Positions 45,671 through 55,703 of a stretch of DNA of 64,000 nt are shown piece by piece (the stretch's first letter is position 1; each line of letters starts with the position of its first letter). Origin of the DNA: Dactylorhiza incarnata (lineage: Eukaryota > Streptophyta > Magnoliopsida > Asparagales > Orchidaceae); assembly GCA_033032865.1 (NCBI GenBank), contig JAWHQI010000201.1, positions 1,303,501 to 1,367,500 of the forward strand, in the 5' to 3' direction. Under the pieces are notes generated by a model that was not told where the DNA came from, ran no database searches, and saw nothing but the letters and a program-made list of their open reading frames with translations. The position numbers and the translations under genes were made by a program.

Positions 45671-47666
45671 ACATCTCTTCTCGACTTGGTGGGTGTGTGT
45701 TTAAATTGTTTGGTCGTGTTGTTTTCCTTTTTGGTAATAAGGTAGACGTGATTGTAATCCACATTGTTAAAACTTAATCTGGTCAACTAGAGTATTGTTC
45801 CCATGAGGAAACTATTACTTCTGAAGCTTTTCATCTCCGGGCTGTGCTGTGTGCCATCTGTGATGTTTTTTTTTGTGCTTGGTGGTTCATGTTATTTTTT
45901 GCGTAGTACTGTCTCTTTAGCTTTTTATTATAAGACTTTTGTTGTCAAACTATAATACAGGTATTTGGTCCACCTTCAAGGACGTTAAACAAAAGGGCTC
46001 TTGGGAGACAACCCATTTGGGATCATTTGGTTCCGTTCTTTTTTTTGTTATTTTCTTTGTTATATTTTTGTTGTGCTGGGATCCTTTTAATCGCAGGTCC
46101 GCATCTATTGGAGCACGACAGGATCACCGCCTTCTGAACAAAACGCCATATCTTCTGGTATGCTCATTTCTGAGCATGGGGTAATCTCTCCTCCTAGCCT
46201 TCTTAAGCTTATGCCGCTATCGAACATGTTTTTTTTTGCTTAGTATAAGTCTGGGGGAGTGAGAGTTATCGTTACCTCGTGCACAAGCACAGTGCACAAC
46301 ATACTAGGATTTACACTGTGTTATATTGTAGCATTGTTCATCTCATGGCACACCACGACACCCACGTGAGCGCACTTAACTGTAGGCGCGCGACGAGTCT
46401 AACTAGTCTCGGTTGTGTGAATGGGAAATCACGGTGCTGGGTTAGGATTGCGAGACAAAGTACTTTGTTGACTCCTGTAGTGCTCCTAGTCGAGTGCTCA
46501 TGTCTCGTAGGAATTCGTGTAGATTCAATTTCTTTTTATGCTTTTAGTTTACATTTTTCTACTAGCGTAAATATTGTTTACTTTACACAATTTGGTGAAT
46601 CCGGTGCGAAGCAAACGGTAGCATAGGAATGTGTGTAGACGTTCATTAGTCTCGTGTTGCCCGAGTCGGGAGGAAGGATTATCTTTCTCGGTGGCTAGAA
46701 CTCGCCCCAAGCGATTCTTGAAACATGGGTACACGGTTGGTCAACTGCGTGAATGTGATATTGGCGCTCATTTTGGCCCGGTTGAGCCTTTGCACCCTTT
46801 CCTATCGATATATCCTCGTTAGCCCAGTTGTGCCTACCCGTTCTTTGATTCAGCCCCACTTGTATCGCACCAAAGCCCAAAAGCCAATCCTAGTCACAGA
46901 CACAAATCTGAGCTTTAGCTGTTTATTATTTTTGTGAGTTGGGTTGTTGATGTGGTGACATGTTTGTGAAGTTGTGGATATGTTTTATTGTTTATTCGCT
47001 GAAAATGATAAGAAAAGAAAAGAAAAAAAAATTGAAAAAGAGAAAAAGATATGAGTTTGAATGAAAAATTCATTTGTAGAAGTTTAAGTTGGGAGTAGGC
47101 GGTGCACGCACCCATGTTGTTAATTCCAAGTCCGGGGGTGTAGTGTACCCGCATGTTTGTGTGATGATGAGGATAGTTTTCGGTGCTAGCAAGCTCATTT
47201 GGGTTTAGTGTCTGAGCCGTCGCTTTTATCTTTGTTTACCTCACCTAAACCCAAGCCTCATCTCAAACCTAAAGTCCTATTGATTCACGCATTTGAGTCA
47301 TACCAGTGCCGTGGAGAGAGTGCGAACAGGCAAGCCTATGGCCACCGACATTGATGGATTTCAATGGAGTTGTACCGAGACCCGATCTTTGGCAACGCTC
47401 GCCTCAGCATTCAGTTTCTTTCTTCCTATGTACGACCTTATGATTCACCGTGATTCACTTGTTGAGTAAACGTAATATATAAATACGCCCTTAGAAAATT
47501 ATAAACTAATATGTATAATTAGAAATTTTTTCTACTAGATTTCTATGCACATGCGTATGAGACTTCGCATATTACTCCGCCCTTGCAATTTCTAACCCAA
47601 CTATGTCTTTTCTCGCTCCGCCGGATTTGTTTGCTCGGGACGCGCAAATAGGTAAGTCTGGGGGTG
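45671..47666 (+). other. Gyp3 non-coding tail with two polypurine tracts
   Basis: No gene is seen in these 2 kb, where some Athila elements carry an env-like ORF. GGGCTCTTGGGAGACAACCC near 45994 is the post-integrase block shared with Gyp2. AAGTCTGGGGGAGT at 46246-46259 is an upstream polypurine tract, and AAGTCTGGGGGTG at 47654-47666 is the one that primes next to the 3' LTR. The stretch aligns piecewise with Gyp1 tail segments at 22549-23290 and 35671-36392. Confidence 0.85.
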
Positions 47667-49162
47667 TGATGAGTCTGATTTATACAGTGATTTCTGGCCT
47701 CATTTGGGTTTATTTTAGTGTCATTGCACTTCATTTGCTGTTCATATACGCTTATAGTGAAAGCATGGCATCTCTGCGCCTTTTGTGCAATCCTTTCCCC
47801 TTTGTGGCATATTTTTTCCTATATATTACTGTATGCCTGTGTTATGGATCCGGTGATGTGCACGGATCGGGGTTATTTGTACTTTTCCTGCAGGTCCTGG
47901 GGTCGTGTGCACGTTCGGGATGGGGCGGGGTGATTTTTGGCCTAAAAAGCCTCTGATCGTGCGCATTCCTTCGCGCACGATCAGGCGCACGATCATTGAT
48001 CGTGCGTTAATTCCCAGCCCAGATCGAGATCAGACCAAAGATATGTGCACGATCACAGGCCTTTCTTCGCGCACGACCACTGGTCGCGCGCCCCTGACCG
48101 TGCGATGTTTTCTATTTTTCCTTTGCTACAGGTTGACTGCGCACGATCACAGTCATTCCTTCGCGCACGACCATTGGTCGTGCGCCACTGACCGTGCGCA
48201 GTACTTATTCTGCTCCCTATTTAAGGCGCTATTCCGCGATTTTAGGGATAGCATCGGGTTTTTGGCGCGATTTCTGAGCGCGACTCCGCCGTTCCACCTC
48301 TCCAAGGTCCCTCCTTCCATTCCTCCCCTTGGGAAAGCTTCATCCATTGATCCTAAGGTCATTCTAGGGTTCCGGAAGAATTCTACGCCATCTACGGCCA
48401 GCATTCCAAGAGGAAGACATCTCCATTGGGTGAAGGAAGTGAACCCAGCTCTGAGAAGAAGACGGGCAGCGGTTAGAGGTAGTGACAGCCTCTGCATCCC
48501 GAAAGCAACCAAGGACTGAGCTCGGAGGAGGCGTGACGACCCCCCATTCCGACCACGATCCGCGGTGAGGCTTCTCATCTCGTGGTTACTTCTACCCCTT
48601 CTCTTTTTGTGATTTGTACTCTTAATGGTTGTAATGAACTGAATGAACATCTATTTGTCTATGAATGGAAGTTTATTTATGAACTTGTCTTTACGTTATG
48701 CTGTGTTGTGATGCGCTCCGCCCCCGCTCCACTTACACCCACACGTTCCAGCACCCGCTCTAGCAAAAGTTGAAAGCGATAGCGAAGAGGTGCCTTCGAC
48801 CCTCAACCCTCACATCTGCACTCACCTCATCCATATGCTCACCGGCCATCCGCTAAGCGAAGCACGGCATCGCGGCCTGCACTAAACCCATCCACCAAGC
48901 GACGCGGTGATTGCGACCCGCATAGTGTTTAGTTTTCTCATTTCCCGCTCTATAAAATCAACCAAACCCCCTTCTTGTTTTGTTAAACTTAGAACCCCGA
49001 TAATTAGTTTCCTAACGAGCAAATCGTATTCCCTAACTTGCGGTCCTTTGAGAACGATATTCGGGGAGCTACTCCCTACTTTTATTACTTGACAACGACC
49101 GGTGCACTGCCGTCATACCGCATTTCATGCCCGCTAATTAGCGGTGTGGAAATAGCGTGTCA
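47667..49162 (+). repeat. 3' LTR of Gyp3
   Basis: 1496 bp with the same ends as the 5' LTR. The GCGCACGAYC array is kept and is slightly more regular here (for example CGTGCGCAG where the 5' copy has CGTGAGCAG). TATTTAAGG lies at about 48218-48226. The 47905-48519 ORF crosses the array and is not treated as a gene. Confidence 0.95.
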
Positions 49163-49921
49163 GGGATCTGGTATTTGTCTTTGAGAATCTTGAGGAGGAG
49201 GAGAAGGAGGAGGTGAGGCTGGAGCTTGACCAGGCTTCAGGACTTTCCTTGTCCACTTGGAAACGATCCCAATATTAATCCTATTCTGAGGAGGAATGGG
49301 AACTCCTTTTGATTTGCAGATACTCGGGTAGTGTTGGAAGAGCACTTGTCTCATGATTCTCATGTAAGCATTTTCTTTATGGGCATACTTATGCCCAATC
49401 ATTCTTAGGAGTAACTTCCCCTAGTTTATCTTTTTCTTCAAAACCAAAGCTCCCATAAAGTTGTGGCTTTGGAATAGCATCATGTGCTGAAGTTTTACAT
49501 AACAGCACTTTCCCTACTATATCTGCCAAGAACCAGTGTTCTTCCCCAAGATCAATCTTTTTCAGATTGATGGGCTTGTCCTTCTTGAACTGCATCAGTT
49601 CCAGGGCGCTCTTGGTCTCATCCCATGTTAATTCATCTGGTTCATTCCCAGTTGGAAGATCAAATGTTTGATTTAGTGACTCCTCAATTATCTGTATATC
49701 TGTGTTGTACACTTTTCCCTTAAGAGAACCATCCTCTCCGATCTGAACACTGTCTTTAAACTCTGTCAGTTCGATATCCAAAAAATCTTGCATCTTGTGG
49801 ATATCAAATTGGTTAAGCCAGCATCATGGATTAGGCCTAGAATGGACTTAAAGCTATCGGCAGCTGAGCTGAATGAATTAACATCCACATCAAATCCTGA
49901 GTTAACCTTGGGTGGAGCCAT
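49163..49921 (-). pseudogene. Cop6 extra ORF, N-terminal part (putative plant transposon protein family)
   Basis: The start at 49919-49921 (MAPPKVNSGFDVDVN) lies 14 bp after a strong 3' splice acceptor (CTTTGTGCTTGCAG), suggesting a leader intron. After a frameshift near 49793 the protein reads DFLDIELTEFKDSVQ, GSLKGKVYNTDIQI, TFDLPTGNEPDEL and EEHWFLADIVGKVLLCKTSA. After another near 49395 come KYAHKENAYMRIMRQ and INIGIVSKWTRKV. A Pro-rich stretch ends at the Gyp3 insertion. Pattern and position match the Cop5 ORF (EFY-n-KG-n-V, DIVGK-LLCK). Function is unknown. Orientation is sense with respect to Cop6. Confidence 0.65.
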
Positions 49922-50069
49922 TCGATCGATGGTACCTGCAAGCACAAAGAGAAAATGTGAGAGAGAGAGGTATAGGAGAAGAGCTGGAGAACAAGAGAGC
50001 CAGGAGAGAAGAATTCGAAAGCGCAAAGATCTGGACACTGAAACTACTTAAAAGAAGACGATTCATCGC

Positions 50070-50443
50070 AAATTAGGGTTTATGACGATGCACCGTCGAT
50101 AAGGATTAGTATTTGGTGCGCAGAAATAAGTCGAGAATGCTTCTAGAAGCAATTCTGAGTGCGCAGTAATATCGATGTTGCGTTAAATTGGACGTAATCC
50201 AGTCGACGTAGTAACATTATGGAAATTGTTTAGCACCCCTTAAGTCGACGTAGTCCTGTCGACCTTACGTCGATTGTTAATCGACGCAACCTCGACATTG
50301 ATCAGCGGCCAATAAGATGACGCATGCGTTGATAAGAACTCGACGTTGCGTCGAGATCTATTCGAATTATCCATTCTGAATGCTTCTTAACGCTGGCATC
50401 GAGTAGAAGTCGATGGTACGTCGACTTCTATTCGACGCACCTC
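50070..50443 (-). promoter_or_regulatory. Internal copy of the Cop6 LTR motif array, upstream of the extra ORF
   Basis: GTCGACGTAG, CGACGTTGCGTCGAG, TTACGTCGA, ATCGACGCAAC and TACGTCGACTTC recur here, as in the Cop6 LTR U3 (37495-37925). On the minus strand a TATA-like CTTTTAAGTAG lies at about 50044-50054, and the ORF start follows after a predicted leader intron. It therefore looks like a second promoter carrying the LTR-type motif. It is not a nested LTR, because LTR ends are absent. Confidence 0.55.
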
Positions 50444-50662
50444 TGAATGAACAGATCTATTTCCTTAGAAAATTCTTGTTGTTTTTCCCAGCAAATATAT
50501 TTATTGAAAATAGATTCTAATATTAATTTTATAAGTTGCAAAAAAAAAATAAAGACAGAAATCACTCCCTTGGATGAGGATTGTTCCTTATTCATGTCCT
50601 ACATATTTCTCCCCACTCCATTTTCTTCTGAGTGGGACCCTACCTATTCCTGCATAAGTAGT
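50444..50662 (-). other. Cop6 internal DNA between gag and the motif array
   Basis: About 220 bp with no conserved protease or integrase words, marking the place where pol is missing. Confidence 0.5.
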
Positions 50663-52562
50663 TCAAACATTAGAAGGGACCCAGGTTACCTTGGGCCCTT
50701 TGCTTTTGCAATTGTAGGGTTCAATGAAGGAATAGAAGGGTCTTTCATGATACACTTCTGGATGATAAGGAAAGGGTTTCCCAAACCTATCATTTTGATA
50801 CTTGAAATGAGTATAGGATGTATTGAAATATAACAAATCAACAGAGTGTTTTATTATCCTAGGTTTTGTTTTAGCCTTTTGGTTGTTGTTATTTAACTTC
50901 TCTACATTGTTCTTGCCTAAAGGTTTTTCTTTCTTATTCTGATGTATTTTGTTGGGTTCATCTATCCTATCTGAGTAACTACCAGCCTTACCCTTAGATG
51001 ATGTATTTTTCTTATTTGGTTGGTGCTCACTAGGTCTAACAAATGACACTGGATTTTTCTAGGCAGGTTTCTTAGGTGCTTTTGTGCTAGTGGTTGGTTG
51101 TGCTTCCTGTTCAAGGTGATCAAATCTTTTGGAGAGATTTTGTGAGATATCTTTGATCTTTTGACTCCTTCCATTTAGGGAGTACTCAAAGGCTTTTGCC
51201 TTTGAGAGTTCTTTATTTAGGTCTGAATTTTCTAAATCTAATAAACATATTTCTTTTTCTTTTCTAAATAATTCACCTCTTAAATCATAATTGATATTGA
51301 GTATAAAGAATCTTTCTTAAGGACTTCTAGTTCTGATTTGATCATCTCAAGTTCCTTTTGATTGTTAATGTAATCTTGGCAAAATTCCTTGAAGCATTCT
51401 TTAAAATCTTTAGATGAAAAGTCAAAGTCTTCAATGATGCTTACCTCAGTTTTATCAATGGAATTTTCTAGAGCCATTAAGCAGGCTTCTTCTGGTCCAC
51501 CATCTTCATAATCATCAGATGAGGAGGAGCTTGATTCAGAGTCAAAATCACTCCATATCTCAGCTATGAAACCTTTCCCTACTTTCTTATCCTTCCTCAG
51601 GGACGATTTCTTCTTGTGCTCCTTCATCTGCTTGTTTTTCTTGTTCTTTTCTTCCTCAGGACATTCAGTAGAAATATGTCCTCGCTTTCTGCAAGAGAAA
51701 CAAATAATCTCCTATTTAGGAGTTTTATCATACCTTGGCTTGTTTGAGCTCCTCTCTCTCCTTTTGGAATCTTCTGTCCTGACCCACTTTTTGAATCTCT
51801 TAGCCAAGAGATTAATCAATTCTTCTCCAGTGGTGGAGGACTCTGCTTCTGTTGTATTTAATGCAAGAGTCCTCTCTTTAGGAGTTGGTGTCCTTTCTTG
51901 GGCTTCTGACTCAGCCCTGCTTTTCAGTAGAGGCTCATAGGACTTGAGCTTTCCCAGGAGAGCATCGGTTAATATCTCTCTAAGGCATCTAGAATATCTA
52001 ATATCCCAGATTCTAGAGTCCCATGTGCTTGAGAAGCACGTGAGGAGCCTGTCATTAATTTCTGTTAGAGAGATTTCCTTGTCAAGCCCTCTCAGCTCAT
52101 TTATGATGAGGCTAAATCTGTCAAACATTTCTGTAATGTTTTCATCAGCCTTTTTCTTGAAATTCTCATATTGAGATATGATAAGAGCCTTTTTGTCTTT
52201 TCTCTCATCAGAGCTTCCTTCAACTAGTCTAGAGAGAGATTCCCAGATCTCTTTTGCAGAGTTGCAATCAGCAACATTCTGGAATATGTCATCAGACATA
52301 GTTGAGACCAGTATGTTCATGGACTTGCATCACATGCCTTTACCTTCTTCTTATCCTCAGTCCATTCTGCTCTGGGGACTGAAGTTTGTATGACCTTTCC
52401 ACTAGTTTCTTTCCTTATTCGAGCTGGGGGACCAGTGAGGATGACATTGAAAATTTCCTCATCAATAGAATTCATATACAGTTTTATTCTAGCCTTCCAG
52501 AGTGTAAACTTATTCAGATTACACATTGGAGGTCTTGTTGAGGCATAATCCTTATAACACAT
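50663..52562 (-). pseudogene. Cop6 gag (copia), broken by frameshifts and TAG codons
   Basis: Gag starts at 52562 with MCYKDYASTRPP and LWKARIKLYMNSIDEEIFN, the start of the UBN2 domain. After a frameshift near 52325 it continues with CNSAKEIWESLSRLVEG and FDRFSLIINELRGLDKEISL. A TAG at 51712-51714 lies four codons before a perfect CCHC knuckle CFSCRKRGHISTEC. An acidic serine stretch and a coiled coil follow (51280-51627). Further down, another TAG (near 51060) and a frame change precede the end, KSKGPKVTWVPSNV, which corresponds to the gag-protease boundary. It is the most complete gag among the pol-less copia elements here and retains capsid and RNA-binding parts. Confidence 0.8.
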
Positions 52563-52647
52563 ATTTCTTTATGAAATATACTTGTACTAAGGAAATAAGA
52601 GTAGGAGGTCTTTTTGAACAAGGTGTTAACCTTTTAATGATCAACCT

Positions 52648-52662
52648 CCCTCTGATATCAAT
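52648..52662 (-). other. Primer-binding site of Cop6
   Basis: On the minus strand TTGATATCAGAGG follows the LTR end ...CACTTTCA. It resembles the initiator tRNA-Met complement TGGTATCAGAGC with substitutions at positions 2 and 3. Confidence 0.7.
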
Positions 52663-54376
52663 TGAAAGTGCACAGTGTGCGTCTAAGAATCCTCTTGAGG
52701 GGTAGTGGGGGGGGGGGGGGTGAATAGAGATTTAAAATATTTCATTCCTAACTGTGTAAACAATTAAATAAACTAAGGACTTATACTCAACAAAAACAAA
52801 GGCATAATTATAATAGTGCAGGAAATAAATTGCTGAATAAAAGGAATTGGGACAGCACAGAAAAGCACAACACAAACACCAGAAATTTTATAGAGGTTCC
52901 CCAAAATGTGTGTACTCCCCTCTTCTACCAAATGGTGGGGATGCACCAAATGTGCCTGAGTCTTTTGGTAAGGAGACTCTCAGAACCACTGGTCTTTTGA
53001 CAAGGAGATCATGAACCACTAGATCTTCTGATAAGTAGATCTTGAACCACCATATCTTTTAATAAGGATATCTTGAACCACTGAATCCTTCGGAAGAGGG
53101 ATTCATAAAACTCTTTTACTAGAGAGAATGAGAAGGAGAAAGAAGAAGGGGAGAATGGGAAGAATTCTGTTCTTATAATTCTTATGAGGCTTGTATGAAG
53201 AACAACTTCTTGAATCTTTCACTGGATCTGCTTATGATTAACTCATGCTTATGATGGTGATGTATTGCAGGAGCTATGGTAATCAGATCCTTTCTCTTTC
53301 TTCTAATTTCAATCTGCCTGCTGTATGATTGTGATGAAGAGCTGCCTTCAGATCTTCTGTTCTATAATATGGAGAGCAGCAGTTCTTTCTTTTCTGTATG
53401 TTCACTATTAGGGTTCCTGAGGAGGAAGAAGAAGAGGGAGCCCTAATAGAAAAACTGTTGGACAATTGTGATGAATGTTGTGGTTTTATTTCTTTTTTTT
53501 CTTCCCTTTTATTCTCCATGTTCAATTTGAATTTGTTTCCTTTTCTGTTAAGTCCTGAAAAGGTATATTTATCTGGACAATTACTCTTTTCCTTCCATCT
53601 TCAATTCCCGACCCGTCCACCAACAATAATCTTATTTCCAAGAAAGCTTTTGTGACCTGTCTTAATTCGTTTTTCCATTTGAGGCAATTAATGTGTCATT
53701 GGGGAACGGTCTTGAGTGAGGCGGGCCCTAAGAGAGGGGTCCAAAATGACAGCTGAAAAGGTTTCCTTTTCAGACTGTTTTCGACATAGCGTAGATTTCT
53801 CTTCCTCTTTTATCGACGCACCTTCGAGTTCTTGTAGAAGAAGTTTGGAATTCATCCTTGCTTTGATTGAACTATGCTAGTCGATATGGCGTCTATATCT
53901 TATCGACGTAACCATCGAGTTGAGGGCATGTCTCTGAACTCGATTATCTGCGTCGAGATGAAGTCGACGTTGCGCCGTCTTTAAATGGCTTCGACTGATA
54001 CTTCCTTCAGCGTTGAGTTGAAGTAGACGCTGCATCGACTTCTCAAGGTACTTTGACAAGTCCATGGCCTCTACTTCGATATCTACTCGACTTAACGTCG
54101 ACTTGATCTACTTCGACAGAAGGGGTGAGTTGCTTGGACCTCTAATCAGAGTAGCGTCGACAATAACTTGATGTTGCATCGATTTTTATTCGACGCAAAT
54201 GTTAACTTTGCCCAAGTTATGCTTCTCTTGATCTGGTCTTGGCACCCTAGGTTCAGTGTGACATCCTAAAACATATAATGCCCAAATACCCTCATTATAT
54301 AATGGGTAATTTAACCTAAGAGATAAAATCACTTTTTAGGTAATTTGTTAAGTTAAATCAAATGTTTTTCCCAAAA
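52663..54376 (-). repeat. 5' LTR of Cop6
   Basis: 1714 bp matching the 3' LTR at 36393-38095, including the GTCGACG-type array (about 53780-54200) and the AAGGAGATC words. A run of about 13 G lies at 52707-52719. The ORFs at 53283-53655 mirror those of the partner LTR and are not genes. Confidence 0.88.
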
Positions 54377-54522
54377 AAAGTTCTTTCTATTGTATTTCTA
54401 TGCGCGTGAGTATGCGACTTCACATGGTATTCCGCTTTTTAATTTCTATGCAAGCTAATATTTTTCTCATCCACATGGGAGATGGTTTGCTCGGGATGAG
54501 CAAACGGATAAGTCTGGTGGTG
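54377..54522 (+). other. Gyp1 internal tail, last segment, with polypurine tract
   Basis: Resumes Gyp1 after Cop6 (compare Gyp3 47527-47666). It ends in AAGTCTGGTGGTG, a mutated form of the AAGTCTGGGGGTG tract, touching the 3' LTR. Confidence 0.85.
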
Positions 54523-55698
54523 TGATTAGTTCGATTTATATAGGGTATTTTGGACATCTGGGCTAGTTTTCACTCACTTGCACTTCTATTTTAGTTCATT
54601 ATTATTTATATTGCACTGGTTCACTCTTCTCACATGAAGTGCACATTTCTGCCCATTGTGGTGTGCTATTGCGTACTATTCTGCTGGGGTAAGTACATTG
54701 TGCTACCCTTTCATTTTCTGATGTTATGCTTGAGATGGAGGTGTGTTCCCTCACTGATTGCTATATAAGCACAGGAACTCGCCCTATTGCGGATCTTCCG
54801 CAATTTTTCATGCCAAAGTGCCCAGCTCCACCCTATTTCATGGCTCCTCCATAGCTCACCTTCGGGAGGACCTCCGACACTAATTTTCTTGCAAATCTAA
54901 GGCCAGGGCATCCTCTTGGACTCGTCCATCGTTCGGTTGTCTCCAAGGATGATTTGAGGGATTTCTCGCTACACGTGTAAAGTTCTCCGGCGAGGTCATG
55001 GCCGAAGACAATTGACGTATAAGACGAGAACATTAGAAGAAGGTGACAACTCTTTCAGACCCTGGACGGTAGCTGGAGCCCGAGCTCGGACAAGGTTTGA
55101 CAACCCTAGATTCCGGCCTTGAAACTCCAACAAGTCTCCTCTCCTTTGGTTGTAATCTCACCACCTTCATATTGTAGTATTTTCACCCTTGATTCCTTAT
55201 TTGTACAAACGATGATTGCAAAACCCTAATATGCTATTCAATTTATTTCATGGCTTTGTGAAATCGTCTTGTTGTTTATGTAAGTGAGGAGTGCATCCAT
55301 TTCATAATCTCCATTCCACAAACGCATTGAGTTGCTGCACTAGCAATTGCTAGTGGCATGCTTTGTGATGAGGTGATTTCGACCCTCATTCCACCTGTGC
55401 GAACTGTCCACTCGCTTGCCTTCTCACCCTTCCGCCCACCGAAGGAGTGCATAACGGTCTGCGTAGTTTCCATCCACCGTGCAAAGCGGTGTGTACGACA
55501 TGCATTAGCGTAGTTAGTTTTTCTTTTGATTTCCTAAAACTAAATCCAAAGCCCTTGTGTTAAATTAATCTTTATAATTAGTTTTCCAACCAATAAAATT
55601 ACACATCCTAACCTGCGTTCTTCGAGATTGATACTTGGGGATTTACTCCCATATTTTATATTACTTGAGCGACCGGTGCACTTGCCGTTAGCGCATCA
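54523..55698 (+). repeat. 3' LTR of Gyp1
   Basis: 1176 bp from TGATTAGTTCGATTTATATA to GCGCATCA, followed by the ATAAT duplication. A TATA box CTATATAAGC lies at 54761-54770. Unlike most other LTRs in the window it has a short U3 with no CG palindrome array. The minus-strand ORFs here (54833-55033, 55276-55473) are not credible. Confidence 0.9.
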
Positions 55699-55703
55699 AT
55701 AAT

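Larger units (their letters stand above)
39333..49162 (+). mobile_element. Gyp3: full-length Athila-like gypsy retrotransposon (9.8 kb)
   Basis: LTRs 39333-40831 and 47667-49162 flank a tRNA-Asp primer site, a complete gag-pol frame (three stops), a long non-coding tail and a polypurine tract. GGGAT is duplicated at 39328-39332 and 49163-49167. The LTRs differ at roughly 40 positions by eye (about 2.5-3 percent), so it is older than Gyp2. It splits the Cop6 extra ORF. It is the only gypsy in the window with protease, RT, RNase H and integrase, but it cannot make full-length protein as it stands. Confidence 0.95.
36393..54376 (-). mobile_element. Cop6: minus-strand pol-less copia element with extra ORF, split by Gyp3
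   Basis: Read on the minus strand the order is 5' LTR (54376-52663), primer site, gag (52562-50663), a CGACG motif region (50443-50070), an extra ORF (49921 onward, interrupted by Gyp3 at 49162-39333 and continuing 39332-38470), polypurine tract and 3' LTR (38095-36393). Protease, integrase and RT are absent. A target duplication of AAAAG is visible on the left (36388-36392) and is blurred on the right by a run of A (54373-54380). Confidence 0.88.
16289..55698 (+). mobile_element. Gyp1: old, internally deleted Athila-like gypsy element, host of the large nest
   Basis: The left end begins TGATGATTCCGATTTATATA and the right LTR ends GCGCATCA. The 5-bp sequence ATAAT occurs directly before 16289 (16284-16288) and directly after 55698 (55699-55703), a clean target duplication across 39.4 kb. 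Its own DNA is only about 3.5 kb: 16289-16908, 22549-23290, 35671-36392 and 54377-55698. The rest is Gyp2, Cop5 and Cop6 with their passengers. Most of the 5' LTR and all of gag-pol are gone. The tail resembles that of Gyp3 (45690-47666), placing both in one lineage. It is the oldest insertion in the nest by structure. Confidence 0.9.

Noticed and set aside
39571..48519. ORFs crossing the Gyp3 LTRs (for example 39571-39864 and 47905-48519)
   Set aside because: They encode low-complexity text from the GCGCACGATC array and change frame between the two LTRs, so they are chance ORFs.
50070..50443. A nested solo LTR inside Cop6
   Set aside because: The motif words match the LTR U3 but there are no TG...CA ends, no TATA-to-R region of the LTR and no target duplication.
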